From: Edaphochlamys debaryana | Lineage: Eukaryota > Chlorophyta > Chlorophyceae > Chlamydomonadales | Direction: 5' to 3' | DNA length: 64,000 nucleotides | Assembly: GCA_016858145.1 (NCBI GenBank) | Contig: JAEHOE010000179.1 | Span: forward strand, 124,001 to 188,000 | Part shown: piece by piece, positions 47,001-58,500 of the stretch | How positions within the stretch are numbered: the first letter of the stretch is position 1 | Layout: each line of letters starts with the position of its first letter | The notes under the pieces: model-generated | Seen by the model: the letters and a program-made list of their open reading frames with translations, nothing else | Told to the model about the DNA's origin: nothing | Databases searched by the model: none | Translations under genes and position numbers: made by a program

Positions 47001-47663
47001 CATGGCTTCATGGCTTCAGGGCGGGGAGGGGAGGCAGGTGCTCGTGCCTCGCGTGCCGCCCTGCGCAACCTCAGGGGCAGTGCCAGTCCGGGGCGGGACA
47101 GGGGCGGGGCCTGCCAATACGCCCTCCTCTTGTCGCCGCGCGGAACGAGGAGGGGGGCGTAGGGGGAGGGGGAGGCTCGCGCCTCGCTCACGGCCCTTGA
47201 CCACCAGGGTCCCCCTGTGGGACTCCAGCGCCCTAGTAGCAGGGGCAGCGTAGGCAGTGGGCAGCGCGGGCGGGGTCTGCAGGGCGCTCCCCCGCGCTAC
47301 CCGGCGTCTCCCATGCCCCACGCTCCCCCGTCCCCCTCCTGCAGGTACGCCGTACTCTCCCGCTTCGACGGATCCCGGCTCGACCCGTACGCCGAGGACG
47401 AGGAGGCGGAGGCGAGATCCGGATCTGGATCTGGATCTGGATCTGGATCTGGATCTGGATCTGGCATCGGGCGGACAACTGCCAGGCCGGCGGACGCGTA
47501 TCTGGATCAGCTGGTGGCCGAGGTGGCGGCGGCTGCGGCCAAGGCCACGGTTGGGCGTGGCGGCGGCGGCGGCGGTGTGCTCCGGGGCGTGTTTGCGGTG
47601 CGGGAGCTGCAGAGCGTTGTGGTGGAGAAGAACGAGGGCAGCCTGGAGCCGCAGCTGCCCTAG
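39939..47663 (+). CDS. SAP-domain protein with catalytically dead RNase Z fold
   Basis: Fifteen predicted exons: 39939-40187, 40441-41840, 42154-42211, 42429-42564, 43539-43591, 43793-43826, 44236-44411, 44623-44726, 44962-45004, 45364-45482, 45724-45844, 46024-46130, 46383-46539, 46906 to about 46985, and 47345-47663, about 1051 residues. All junctions are in phase except the last, which fits only if a GC donor at 46986 is used. The N-terminus looks like a transit peptide. Next is a SAP motif (LVDLQAALAALGLPRSGRK), the DNA/RNA-binding helix pair, then a long disordered Ala/Glu/Pro region with two copies of GWAARRRARAAS. The C-terminal half aligns with tRNase Z but lacks the metal ligands (see the next entry). 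A (SG)n run from GGATCT repeats lies near the C-terminus. Possible nucleoid or RNA-scaffold role is inference. Confidence 0.75.
42860..43459. repeat. 25-bp satellite, exactly 24 copies, in an intron
   Basis: The unit begins CACGTGGCTGCATCTCACAC and ends GCATG. The 24 copies fill 600 bases with no visible divergence, inside the intron 42565-43538 of the SAP/RNase Z-like gene. Every unit contains the E-box/G-box palindrome CACGTG, and GCATGC forms at unit joints. Since 25 is not a multiple of three, all frames stay open and give artificial 25-residue peptide repeats. Confidence 0.98.
46263..46304 (+). repeat. Duplicated exon fragment
   Basis: This copies, with one substitution, the first about 40 bases of exon 46383-46539 (WGEPIAPELVISP), including a preceding AG acceptor. 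It has no good donor and reads on into C-rich intron. An alternative 5' splice acceptor or a relic of local duplication. Confidence 0.7.
47414..47464 (+). repeat. (GGATCT)n coding microsatellite
   Basis: About eight hexanucleotide units in the last exon of the SAP/RNase Z-like gene encode alternating Ser and Gly. Similar GGATCC/GGATCT runs encode GS linkers near 26775-26815, 27318-27370 and 35083-35115. Confidence 0.9.
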
Positions 47664-49522
47664 CTAGCTACTGGAGGCATTGCGATTGGTTGGTGCTGCT
47701 GCTGTTGTTGGGGCCTAGGAGGCATCGGCGGCGCATTGGCTGTGGCGTAGGGCGTGGGAAAACCATGCAGGACCCAGCCAGCCACCTCAGGGCAACCTCC
47801 CTTGCTCTCAGCGACGCCTGTGGATAGGTAGGGCCCGCAAGAGCAAAGGAGCTCGCGGGTGGACACGCGCACAGGGCACTGAAGAGAGGGAAGGGGAGTA
47901 GCCGGTGGCGTCAAGTCTTCGCGTTAGCCAAAGCCCCTCAGGGGCGGAGGGCATAGCCTCCATGCAGTGCACTAGCGACAGGGCTATCTAGCTGAGAGCG
48001 GCTACGCTAGAGTAACCGGCATGCTGTTGCTGTTGCTGTCGATGATGTGGAGCTGTGCCGGTTACGTCTAGCAGGCTGACACAGGTCCTATGGAATACAG
48101 GAGCGAATAGCACTTTCCTGAGCTGCTTGAAGAAGCCCCCAGCCGTGAAGCGTGCCAGTCGTCTATAGGAGGGCAAGGCTGGGCACCAGTGCTGGTATCT
48201 TCTTCTCTTCTCTCTCTTTCGTCTTTTGTAGAAAGAGACTTTGGGCCCGTCAGCAGGGGTTTCCTGGCTATGAGCCAGAAGGAATTGGGCCTCGGCGGGG
48301 GGGTGTTTTGGCTCCACACATGTGGACATGGGGCAGGGTGGGACCGAGAGGCACGTTTGCACCCGGAGGGGAGCACTTTGACCGGCCCCGCACGTCCCCC
48401 CTGTACCCAGCCAGAAGAATCTGGGCCTCGCAGTGGGTGTGGTCTGGCTCCCATGGCCAGAAGGTTTCAGGCCTTGCAGCAGGGGAGGTTTCTGGCTGTC
48501 AGCCAGAAGGTCCTGACGGAGGATACCAGCACTGCGTCTATGGACGTCATGCGCGAGCGCTCACCTGCACACGGCGGAGACGAAGACGACGAGTCAGCGG
48601 CAGGACTAGTCGAGCGGAAAGTGCGGTGTGTGCAGATGCGAGCGGGGGGAAAGACCCCGGCTACGCTGCCTGAGGGCTGAGCTCCGGGTGCCGTACGAGG
48701 CGGGCGGAAGATGCCACCAGGAAGATTCCTGTTCCCGATACCCCGCCCGTGCGTCTAGGAGCTACTCGGGAGAGAGGTAGGTTTTGGGACTGGGAGCTAG
48801 CGGGGAGGCGAAGAGCGGCACGTGGGCGTGAAGCGGGAAGTTGCGGAGTCTGCGGCAGCTGCGCAGTCGTAGGGGCGCGAACGCGCAGCAGCGCCCCACT
48901 TTTGAGGACGGAGGGGGTCTAGTACTCGCAGGGGCCGTGCAGCGCCCTGCCGTGCTGTAAAGTTAGCTGCTGTTCACCGTGGGAGGGGCTGCAGGGGCGT
49001 GCGAAGCCGCCGCGCGCAGCCCTCGATCGACCAAAGCAGGCAACTTTATAACTCCAGCAGGCGATGCGAGGTGTGCCTGCTGCGGGCAAGTCACACGGCT
49101 GTTATGACCCGATCCGAGAGCACGACCCCCGCGGAGGATGGAGGCTACGCGGGCAGCCCTCACGAATCGGGGACGGCGGGAAGTTGCTTGGGCGCACCCA
49201 GCCAGTCGCGGCCAATTTGCATTGGGTTGCAACGCCATTGTCGATTCTGATGCAATTAACATTTGTTAATCGAAGCCCAACAAGAAGAACAGCAGCAGCA
49301 GAGCAATCATCGCGTTAGGCATCCAGCTTGATGAATCAACGATATTTCCCGATTGGATGGTGTTAAAGACGCAGTTTATCAAGACGTGTACCGTATAGCT
49401 TCAAGAGCATTAGCAGCAAACGTGCACCATGGGCCCGCTAGCCACGCCCTATCGGCCGATAACCAGTCTCGTAAGCTAGTGCGACCGGCAAGTGCCGCCA
49501 CGTTGACAACGACCAGGACTGA
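47664..49522. other. Intergenic, with degenerate repeats
   Basis: 3' flank of the RNase Z-like gene. At 48240-48530 a loosely repeated motif (TGGCTATGAGCCAGAAGG and variants, with GGGCCTCG) occurs about four times. I see no exon series; the open frames 48152-48680 follow the repeat. Confidence 0.4.
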
Positions 49523-52500
49523 ATGGCACCAGGGGGAGCAGCGGCAGCGCTAGACGCGGCACGGCCGTCACATGGGCTTTGGGCTGTCCTTGCGGCGGTG
49601 GCGACGACGCTGCAGCTGCTGCAGCTGGCGGTCTCCATGGAAGGTGAGGTGCTGTCACTTGCTTGGTCAGTTATGTTGCCCGACATACGGGGCCCCTCCT
49701 TGTGGACGCACTGGACCGACTATGTATGGGTCGGTGCAACGTGGCTGGATGGGGTAATGAGGGTTTTGCGGTTACGACCTGCAAGCAGCCATCCCAGCGG
49801 GAATAAGGTAGCCCCGGCCCTAGCAGGACCCAGAGGATACTTGCAGGTAGAGGTAGATGGCATACAAGAAGGGCGGGGACGAAGGGGCGTGGTAGAAAGC
49901 CATGGGAAGAGCAGGAGGCAGGAGGCGGGAACGATTGCGGGTGCGTGGCAGGGCCACCGAATGGAGGGGAAGGCTGGCTTGAGCCAGAGAGGTCCCACGG
50001 CAAGTGCAGACTCAAGCGTGTGAAGCGTGTCGTCGGCAGGGGCATACCCTTGCTCTGGGAGGTGTTGGGCGCATGCCACCGAGCGAGGGAATCTTAGTGT
50101 GGAGGGACCCCGGGGACAGGAGAGATCGGCACCGCCGCCAGAAATGGCGGGAACCATACCGTAGAGCCTGCATGCGCCTCGCCCAACCATAGACATAAAC
50201 GTCAGCCCGGACGCCGTAAGAGCGTCATCACTACCCACCGGAGCGAGGCACCGCGGACAAGCGCGACCGCGACACCGCAGGCAGCCCCGAGAAGCACCGC
50301 ACCACAAATAGAACAGTATGCGGAGGCAAGGAGCCGTAGGCATAGCAGGAGCGCGGACATGCAACTGCATGTCCCCACGACGAGAGCTAGGCCGAAGGCG
50401 CCATGCGTAGAGACACGGCCGCGCAGTCGCAGTCCCAGACATACACATCGCGCAGCCTCGTGCGGGCAAGAAGCAACAGAACATGTAGGGAGTGGAGACG
50501 GCGCCCCAGCGGAGGGAACCGCGACACGGGAGGGGAGAAGGCCGCGGTAGGGACGGGGGCGGTGCCCCAGCAGAGCCCTGACAGCGGCAGCGGCCAGGCA
50601 GCGCACCGGCACGCACGCACCAGCAATGCCCAGCAACAGCGCCCTCGCCCAGCGGCACCGCCCAGCGGCACCGCCCCAGCGCCCAGCCACGGCGCCCAGC
50701 GGAAGCCCCGAGCTGCAGCGCCCACGCAGGGCCTAGCGCCCAGCGGCCAGCACCGGCACCTAGCGCTCAGGGTCCAGCGGCAGCGCCCGGCGGCAACGCC
50801 CACCGCCTCGACCCCAGCGCCCAGCGCCCAGCACCCAGCAGTGGTGTCCTTCGGCAGCGCCCAGTGCTCAGCAGCCAGCAGCAGTGCCGTGGGGTCCCGC
50901 CCGCCGCAAACCCAGAACGCCATGCCCCATCGCCATAGACGCGCCCATGCCTCGCACGGCGAACAGCGGGAGGCAAGCCAGCGCCGCTGTGGTCCGGCGG
51001 CGGGTGCCATCTTGGTTGCCCATCGGCGCTATGCGGCTACCGCTGCAGTGCGATGCAGCGCTCCCGGCCCCAGGCCGCCCATCCCCTGCGCCCAGCAACG
51101 CCGCCACCCGGAGCCGGAGGGTTTCAGAGCAGGCAGGCAGCGCCGAGGTCACCAGAAGCACCTCCGCCTGCGTGCAACGTCTCCGACCGCTGAGGGCCCT
51201 CATCGTGCACGCAAGGGAGCACCGCTTAGTTGACACCACCACCGCACACCACAGGTTGGCCGGCACGCCCCGCAAGTCGTCCTCTTTCCTCTTTGAAGCA
51301 CGCCACCGCCACGAGTGTACGGGCGGGTTCGACTCCCCTTCAGCGCCGTGCACACCGAATACAGCCACAGCTAACCTGCAGGACGGAGCAACGGTCCCTG
51401 GAGCCAAAGCCCATGTTGCAGCGTTGCTATACCAAAGCGATCAGCAGGCGCGGATCCGGTTTAGAGGAGAGCTCGCTGTTTAGCAGGAGCCGGGTTTCCG
51501 CCCCGGTCGCGATGATCGACAGCAATTCGGCCCGCCGCAGTGTGAGGTCCGCGAGCTTCGGGCCCCTGCTATCACTGCTTGCACTTATTCCGTCTTCTTT
51601 GCTTACTGCACAGCATTATCGACGCCGATAAACCAGTTCGTCCCAACCGCCCGGAACCCCGCCGGCAGCCCGGGCGCACCCACGAAGGGCAGGGCGTCCA
51701 AAATGCCAAGCCTCTTTTGATTGGGCACCGAACTATACCGCAAGGGATCTAAGCAGAGCGCCAGCTTCGTTTTGCCTACCTCCTAGAGCTAGGAAACCTG
51801 CTCAAAACCCTTACATAGTAATAGTTTACCTGCCGTGAGCCTATGTACTATCAAGAAGCACTTAGAACACTCTGGGCGCGTATTGGTGGAGGTAGCGGGG
51901 ACCGCGAAAGGGGGCATGCCGACCTTCGCCTTCCTCTACAGGGCTTAACAGCCCCAGACGACCGGCCATGGGCTTTTTATGGCCTTGTATTGGCTTAGAC
52001 GATTCTCTGAGGTCGCTATGAGGCCTCTCGCGCGCGACATGTGAGTGCATGTCGCGAGGACGTGCACTTGATAAAGCATTGCTGCTGGACACCCCCCCTG
52101 CATATCTAGGTTGTGGGGAGTGTATACGGGTCATTGGGGTCAAGTTGGGCTTCGGACACCCTCGCCGCTCTGGCAAGTCCCGAGGTGCACCTGGGCTGCC
52201 CGCCGCCGGACTAGCCGGACGTTTCTCCTCATCGGGGCCCACTACTTGCGGTGGTGGTTGCAGTTACTCCCCATAGGCCTTCTTATCAGGGGGGTCCTGG
52301 TGAGGCACTGGCCAGCCTGCGTGAAGCCATATGTATTCCCGGGCCACGCGCCCTACAACATTCCTAGCCGTACCACATAAAATCCCGGCCCCCATCTATC
52401 CCATCTTAGCGTTGCTTAGTTGCTCAGGGGGTTAGATCTAGTTTAGGGCAAGGGGGCGGAAGCGGTTAAATGGTTTGCCCTGGCCTTACACAGGGGGGGC

Positions 52501-55500
52501 GGGCTAGGCGGCGGGCAGGGCGCCTCGTAGGGGGTGGGGGTCCACTGCATATCTTATCTTGCCTGAACAATGGATGTAATGGATGCATCGTGGTTCTCAC
52601 TCCGCCGCCACCCACCAGGCATTGTCTGTACGCGCCCCGACTGGTGGTGTTACCACGAGGGCTCGACCTTTGAGATCCTGGACTGCGACGGCGATGGGAG
52701 CTACGAGCTCATCTGCACGGACAGCATTTGGCGACGCGGGGTCATCTCGTCAGCCCGGGGCTGCCAGTCCGATCATTACAACACTGGGTGGCCCAGCGCA
52801 CCCAGCTACTACTGCCCACCCAAGTGGGATGTCATGCTTGTTACACGTGAGTTGCGCCTCCCCACGCACACGCATGCTTTGCTTGCGTTGCAAGTGGTGG
52901 CAGCAGTCATGGGGTCGAGAGGCGAGAGCACCGTGGAACGGAGGGAGTAGTGGAAGTGAGGGCGTTGAACTGAGGGACGAAGTGAGAGGATGGAGATGAC
53001 ACCGGAGATAGAGAGCTAGTGGACAGGACAGGAGGGCTGACCTCTTCGCAAGTCGCCACTATGTATGGATAGAACGAAAGATGGAGGGCGTGACGTTATG
53101 CTAATTCTGCGTCTTGTCTCTAGTTTTCACCCAATTATCAACCGTCCCCAGTTCATGGGTCGGTCTGGCTGGGGCCATGGACGGAAGCCGAGGAAACAAT
53201 GCAACGACGACCCAGGCCAACAGCGGCCTTTGGCATCCGATGATGACTCCTCTCCCCGCCCTGTCCTCTCCTGCCTGCCAACGTTCCCCGCAGGTCAAAT
53301 CTGCCCGGCTGTGCTTGGCTTTGCCTTTCACGAGCACATGGACCTCTTCGGCAGCAACATCAGCTGCTCCGAGCTGTCCGGCGGGCTGTCAGTGTACGAC
53401 GTGGCAGCGATGTGCAACACTAACCCCAGGTGCCAAGCGTTCAGCCTCTGGGGTGGCAGCTACCCCCCATCCTACTGCCTCAAGTACAGCAAAACGGGTT
53501 TGATGATGAACCAAAGTGCCGACAGCATGAAGGACAGCTGCCTGGGCACCTATACTCGAGGTAACCAAACCAGTTCTATACATGGGTATCACCTCCTTTC
53601 TTGCTGATATTGGATCCTACCCATTGATCTACTGGCCCGCCCTGCCTGCCTCTACCTACCCTACCCCTGGTTCCTGCTGGCCCACCTGCCGTGCTGAATG
53701 CACTGCTGTCCTCCTACCCTTGTCCTACTCCTGGTCTAGGAGGCTGTAACAGGCCCGAAGGTTGGTGCAAGGAGTCTGAAGGCCTCTCGTTCCAAGTTGT
53801 TGACTGCTATGGCACTGGCCGCCTAGAGCTCGTCTGCCAGGGGGAGGACGGAAATCTGCGTGCGGTAATCTCCGAGGTAGGGTTGGTGAACGATGCCCTT
53901 CTTTCTACAACCTCAATGAATGCTATCTTTTGTGTGATCCGTCTTACGGTTATTCGTCCCGCAGGCACGGGGGTGCAACAGCGCAGAGGCTTCCACCGGA
54001 TGGCCAAGTGCGCCCCTGGAGTACTGCCCCAAGCTGTGGATGCCTCCACCGCCACCAATCACTACTGCTCCTCCCCCTGGTGCTCCTGGTGAGGTGTCCC
54101 TCGCTTGTGCGTGACGCGGATAGAATGGAACGATTGATAGTACGTGTGAAGTGGTTGGGGTTCCGGGTTGGGTTGATCTCGCAGCAGGCAGGACTAGGAC
54201 GGGGTAGTGGGGGATGAGAAATGTATGGTGGGGTGGATGTGCATGCGAGGGCAACGAACTCTGGAGGATCCGTTTGCCTTCTGCTGATGGCAGGAGCGAA
54301 GAGCCAACGGAAGGGGTCCCTATCCGGCACCCTGGCAACCCTTGGAATTTTGGTCAGACCTCGCCCTGTACGTATCCGACGAAGATTGGTCTCCCCGCCC
54401 TGTCCTCTTTGCCTGCCAGCGTCCCCCACAGGTCAAATCTGCCCGGCTGTGCCCGGCTTTGCCTTTCACGAGCACATGGACCTCTTCGGCTACGACATCC
54501 GCTGTGCCACCCGGACCGCCGGAACGTCTGCGTACGACGTGGCAGCCCTGTGCGACGCTGACCCCACGTGCCTAGCCTTCAACCTCTGGGGCGGCAGCTA
54601 CCCCCCATCCTTCTGCCTCAAGTACAGAAGAAGGGTTCCGATGACAAACCAAAGTGCCGACAGCATGAAGGACAGCTGCCTGGGCACCTATATTCGAGGT
54701 AACCAAACCAGTTCTATACATGGGTATCACCTCCGTTCCTGCTGATATTGGATCCTACCCATTGATCTACTGGCCCGCCCTGCCTGCCTCTACCTACCCT
54801 ACCCCTGGTTCCTGGGTCCCACCTGCTGTGCTGAATGCACTGCTGTCCTCCTACCCTTGTCCTACTCCTGGTCTAGGAGGCTGTAACAGGCCCGAAGGTT
54901 GGTGCAAGGAGTCTGAAGGCCTCTCGTTCCAAGTTGTTGACTGCTATGGCACTGGCCGCCTAGAGCTCGTCTGCCAGGGGGAGGACGGAAATCTGCGTGC
55001 GGTAATCTCCGAGGTAGGGTTGGTGAACGATGCCCTTCTTTCTACAACCTCAATGAATGCTATCTTTCGTGTGATCCGTCTTACGTACGGTTATTCGTCC
55101 CGCAGGCACGGGGATGCAACAGCGCAGAGGCTTCCACCGGATGGCCAAGTGCGCCCCTGGAGTACTGCCCCAAGCTGTGGATGCCTCCACCGCCACCAAT
55201 CACTACTGCTCCTCCCCCTGGTGCTCCTGGTGAGGTGTCCCTCGCTTGCGGGTTGCGCGGATAGCTAGAATGGAACGATTGATAGTACGTGTGAAGTGGT
55301 TGGGGTTCCAGGTTGGGTTGATCTCGCAGCAGGCAGGACTAGGACGGGATAGTGGGGGATGAGTAATGTATGGTGGGGTGGATGTGCATGCGAGGGCGAC
55401 GAACTCTGGAGGATCCGTTTTCCTTCTGCTAATCTATGGCAGGAGCGAAGCGGGGAGCACGCTATACTTACCAACATGCAATGTACGACACACAGCAAGT

Positions 55501-58500
55501 TGATGATATATGAAAGGCCTTCCCATACGGCTCTCTCATCAGCAGCCTATACAACTAGTACACCGCAGCATGGAAGACGGCGAGGGGTTGGGCAAGGGTG
55601 CCGGGAAGTGGACGGATGGGCGGGCATTTAAGGCGAGAGGAGAGAGAATTGAGCTAGAGGACACGGGGGGGGGGGGGGACTGAGTGAGGACAGACACCGG
55701 GCACCGGTGTCGGAAGGGCGGGAACCAGACTGGATGAACCTTGCATGCGCACCACCAGGAGTATCAAAGGTCAGCCCGGACGCCGTAGGAGACTTGAGGT
55801 TATTACTTCGTCATCACCGGTCATGTGTGCCGACGTTTGCAATCAAGGGGCAGCACCAGGGCAAGGGTCTGCTGCGAGTCAGAGCGAGAAGGTGCTCTGC
55901 AGGGCAGCAGGGCGCATGAAGACGCACGAACGAATGCAAGGGGCGGCAGGACGTGCCTATCTGAGAGCCTGCAGCCTGCTGCATGCTGCGTACGGTGTAC
56001 GGCCCTGGCCCGGTTTGTTGCGGTGGTGGTTGCAGCCACTACAGCCACTCCCCATCGGCCTTCCTACCTGGAGGGTCCTGGTGATCACCAGTGGCCTCAT
56101 GAGGCCCCTGCCAGCCTGCCTGAAGCCATACACATTCCATACAACCCTTACGAACGCTCACTTAGTCTTGCTTGCACAGCCGTCGGGGTTTAGCGCTAGC
56201 ATAGGCCTATGCCTATGTCCTGTCTGTCCTAGGACAGGGGGGAGGCCCAGTGGCTGAGTGGTTAACCCTGGATTACACCGCGGGGGGGGGGGAGGGCAAG
56301 GCGGGCAGGGCGCCTCGTAGGGGGTGGGGGTCCACTGCATATCTTATCTTGCCTGAACAATGGATGCATACATCGTGGTTCTCACTCCGCCGCCACCCAC
56401 CAGGCATTGTCTGTACGCGCCCCGACTGGTGGTGTTACCACGAGGGCTCGACCTTTGAGATCCTGGACTGCGATGGCGATGGGAGCTACGAGCTCATCTG
56501 CACGGACAGCATCTGGCGACGCGGGGTCATCTCGTCAGCCCGGGGCTGCCAGTCCGATCATTACAACACTGGGTGGCCCAGCGCACCCAGCTACTACTGC
56601 CCACCCAAGTGGGATGTCATGCTTGTTACACGTGAGTTGCGCCTCCCCACGCACACGCATGCTGTTGCAAGTGGTGGCAGCAGTCATCATTGCCGTGGGT
56701 TGTGAGGCGAGAGCACGCACCGTGGAGCTGAGGGAGTGGAAGTGAGGGAGTATATATAACGAAATGAGGGAGTGGGAGGATGTAGAGGATGGAGATGACA
56801 CCGGAGATAGAGAGCTAGCGGACAGGACAGGAGGGCTGACCTCTTCGCAAGTCGCCACTATGTATAGATAGAACGGTAGATGGCGGGTGTGACGCTACGC
56901 TAATTCTGCGTCTTGTCTCTAGTTTTCACCAAATTAACCATGCATCCCCAGTTCATGTGCCGGTCTGGCTGGGGCCATGGACGGAAGCTGAGGAAACAAT
57001 GCAACGACGACCCAGGCCAACAGCGGCCTTTGGCATCCGATGACGACTCCTCTCCCCGCCCTGTCCTCTCCTGCCTGCCAACGTTCCCCGCAGGCCAAAT
57101 CTGCCCGGCTGTGCTTGGCTTTGCCTTTCACGAGCACATGGACCTCTTCGGCAGCAACATCAGCTGCTCCGAGCTGTCCGGCGGGCTGTCAGTGTACGAC
57201 GTGGCAGCGATGTGCAACACTAACCCCAGGTGCCAAGCGTTCAGCCTCTGGGGTGGCAGCTACCCCCCATCCTACTGCCTCAAGTACAGCAAAACGGGTT
57301 TGATGATGAACCAAAGTGCCGACAGCATGAAGGACAGCTGCCTGGGCACCTATACTCGAGGTAACCAAACCAGTTCTATACATGGGTATCACCTCCTTTC
57401 TTGCTGATATTGGATCCTACCCATTGATCTACTGGCCCGCCCTGCCTGCCTCTACCTACCCTACCCCTGGTTCCTGCTGGCCCACCTGCCGTGCTGAATG
57501 CACTGCTGTCCTCCTACCCTTGTCCTACTCCTGGTCTAGGAGGCTGTAACAGGCCCGAAGGTTGGTGCAAGGAGTCTGAAGGCCTCTCGTTCCAAGTTGT
57601 TGACTGCTATGGCACTGGCCGCCTAGAGCTCGTCTGCCAGGGGGAGGACGGAAATCTGCGTGCGGTAATCTCCGAGGTAGGGTTGGTGAACGATGCCCTT
57701 CTTTCTACAACCTCAATGAATGCTATCTTTTGTGTGATCCGTCTTACGGTTATTCGTCCCGCAGGCACGGGGGTGCAACAGCGCAGAGGCTTCCACCGGA
57801 TGGCCAAGTGCGCCCCTGGAGTACTGCCCCAAGCTGTGGATGCCTCCACCGCCACCAATCACTACTGCTCCTCCCCCTGGTGCTCCTGGTGAGGTGTCCC
57901 TCGCTTGTGCGTGACGCGGATAGCTAGAATGGAACGATTGATAGTACATGTGAAGTGGTTGGGGTTCCAGGTTGGGTTGATCTCGCAGCAGGCAGGACTA
58001 GGACGGGGTAGTGGGGGATGAGTAATGTATGGTGGGGTGGATGTGCATGCGAGGGCGACGAACTCTGGAGGATCCGTTTGCCTTTTGTTGATGTGTTGAT
58101 GGCACGCAGGAGCGAAGCGGGGAGCACGCCATTCTTATCAACATGCCATGTAATCATGCAGCACGTTGATGTATTCGAGAGGGCAGGGTGGGGCAAGTTT
58201 ACTCAGACAGATCGATAGAAGGGCGGGGTTAGTTGAAACATCACGACGTCCTCGGGATTGAGCGAGAAGTAACAATAATAATGGGACGCCCCCAGCAGGT
58301 GGGGGGCGTGGGTTAAGGTGGCGTGTGTGTGTGAGGGGCTAGCCCCTCCACACCCGCCACCACATCCCATCTCTCAATTGGTGCAGAGGTTCCTTGCATC
58401 TGGGACGTTATTGTGCATACAGAAAGAGATACAAGCAAGCCGATCAAGACGCCCTTACAAACAAAGCCCTGTGCCCTTCGTTTGCAGCCCCGCCTCTGCC

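Larger units (their letters stand above)
42429..47663 (+). other. RNase Z-homologous region with lost active-site motifs
   Basis: Conserved tRNase Z landmarks appear in order: FILDAGDDTQRRL (family form DCGEGTQ), ILLTSLSPECVLGLPGLLC (family form THLHGDHCFGLPGLL), VPVHVYGPIGTADFL (family exosite-side strand), YSLSYTIQEADRAG (family HTVPCxGYVIEE), YSKLKAGETV (family YGKLKxGE), RPGRRVVLMGTTPRP (family GRKVVxLGDTCDS), GADVLVAGGVW (family ADVLVHEAT), and GCTTAALGEAAARMG (family HSTAxxAAxxA). The HxHxDH motif, the His before VPC, the Asp of GDT, the His of VHEA and the His of HST are all replaced. The fold-defining hydrophobic pattern and the KLKxGE loop remain, which argues for a maintained pseudoenzyme rather than random decay. 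Confidence 0.8.

Noticed and set aside
50202..51010. Minus-strand frames rich in Cys, Leu and Ala
   Set aside because: They arise from the CAGCGCCCAGC-type repeat and GC bias, inside the region present in only one cassette copy.
53125..53293. Extra exon between WC-A1 and PAN1
   Set aside because: An open frame follows a TCTCTAG acceptor, but the homologous stretch at 56924-57093 has indels that change the frame, and no donor is present. Treated as intron.
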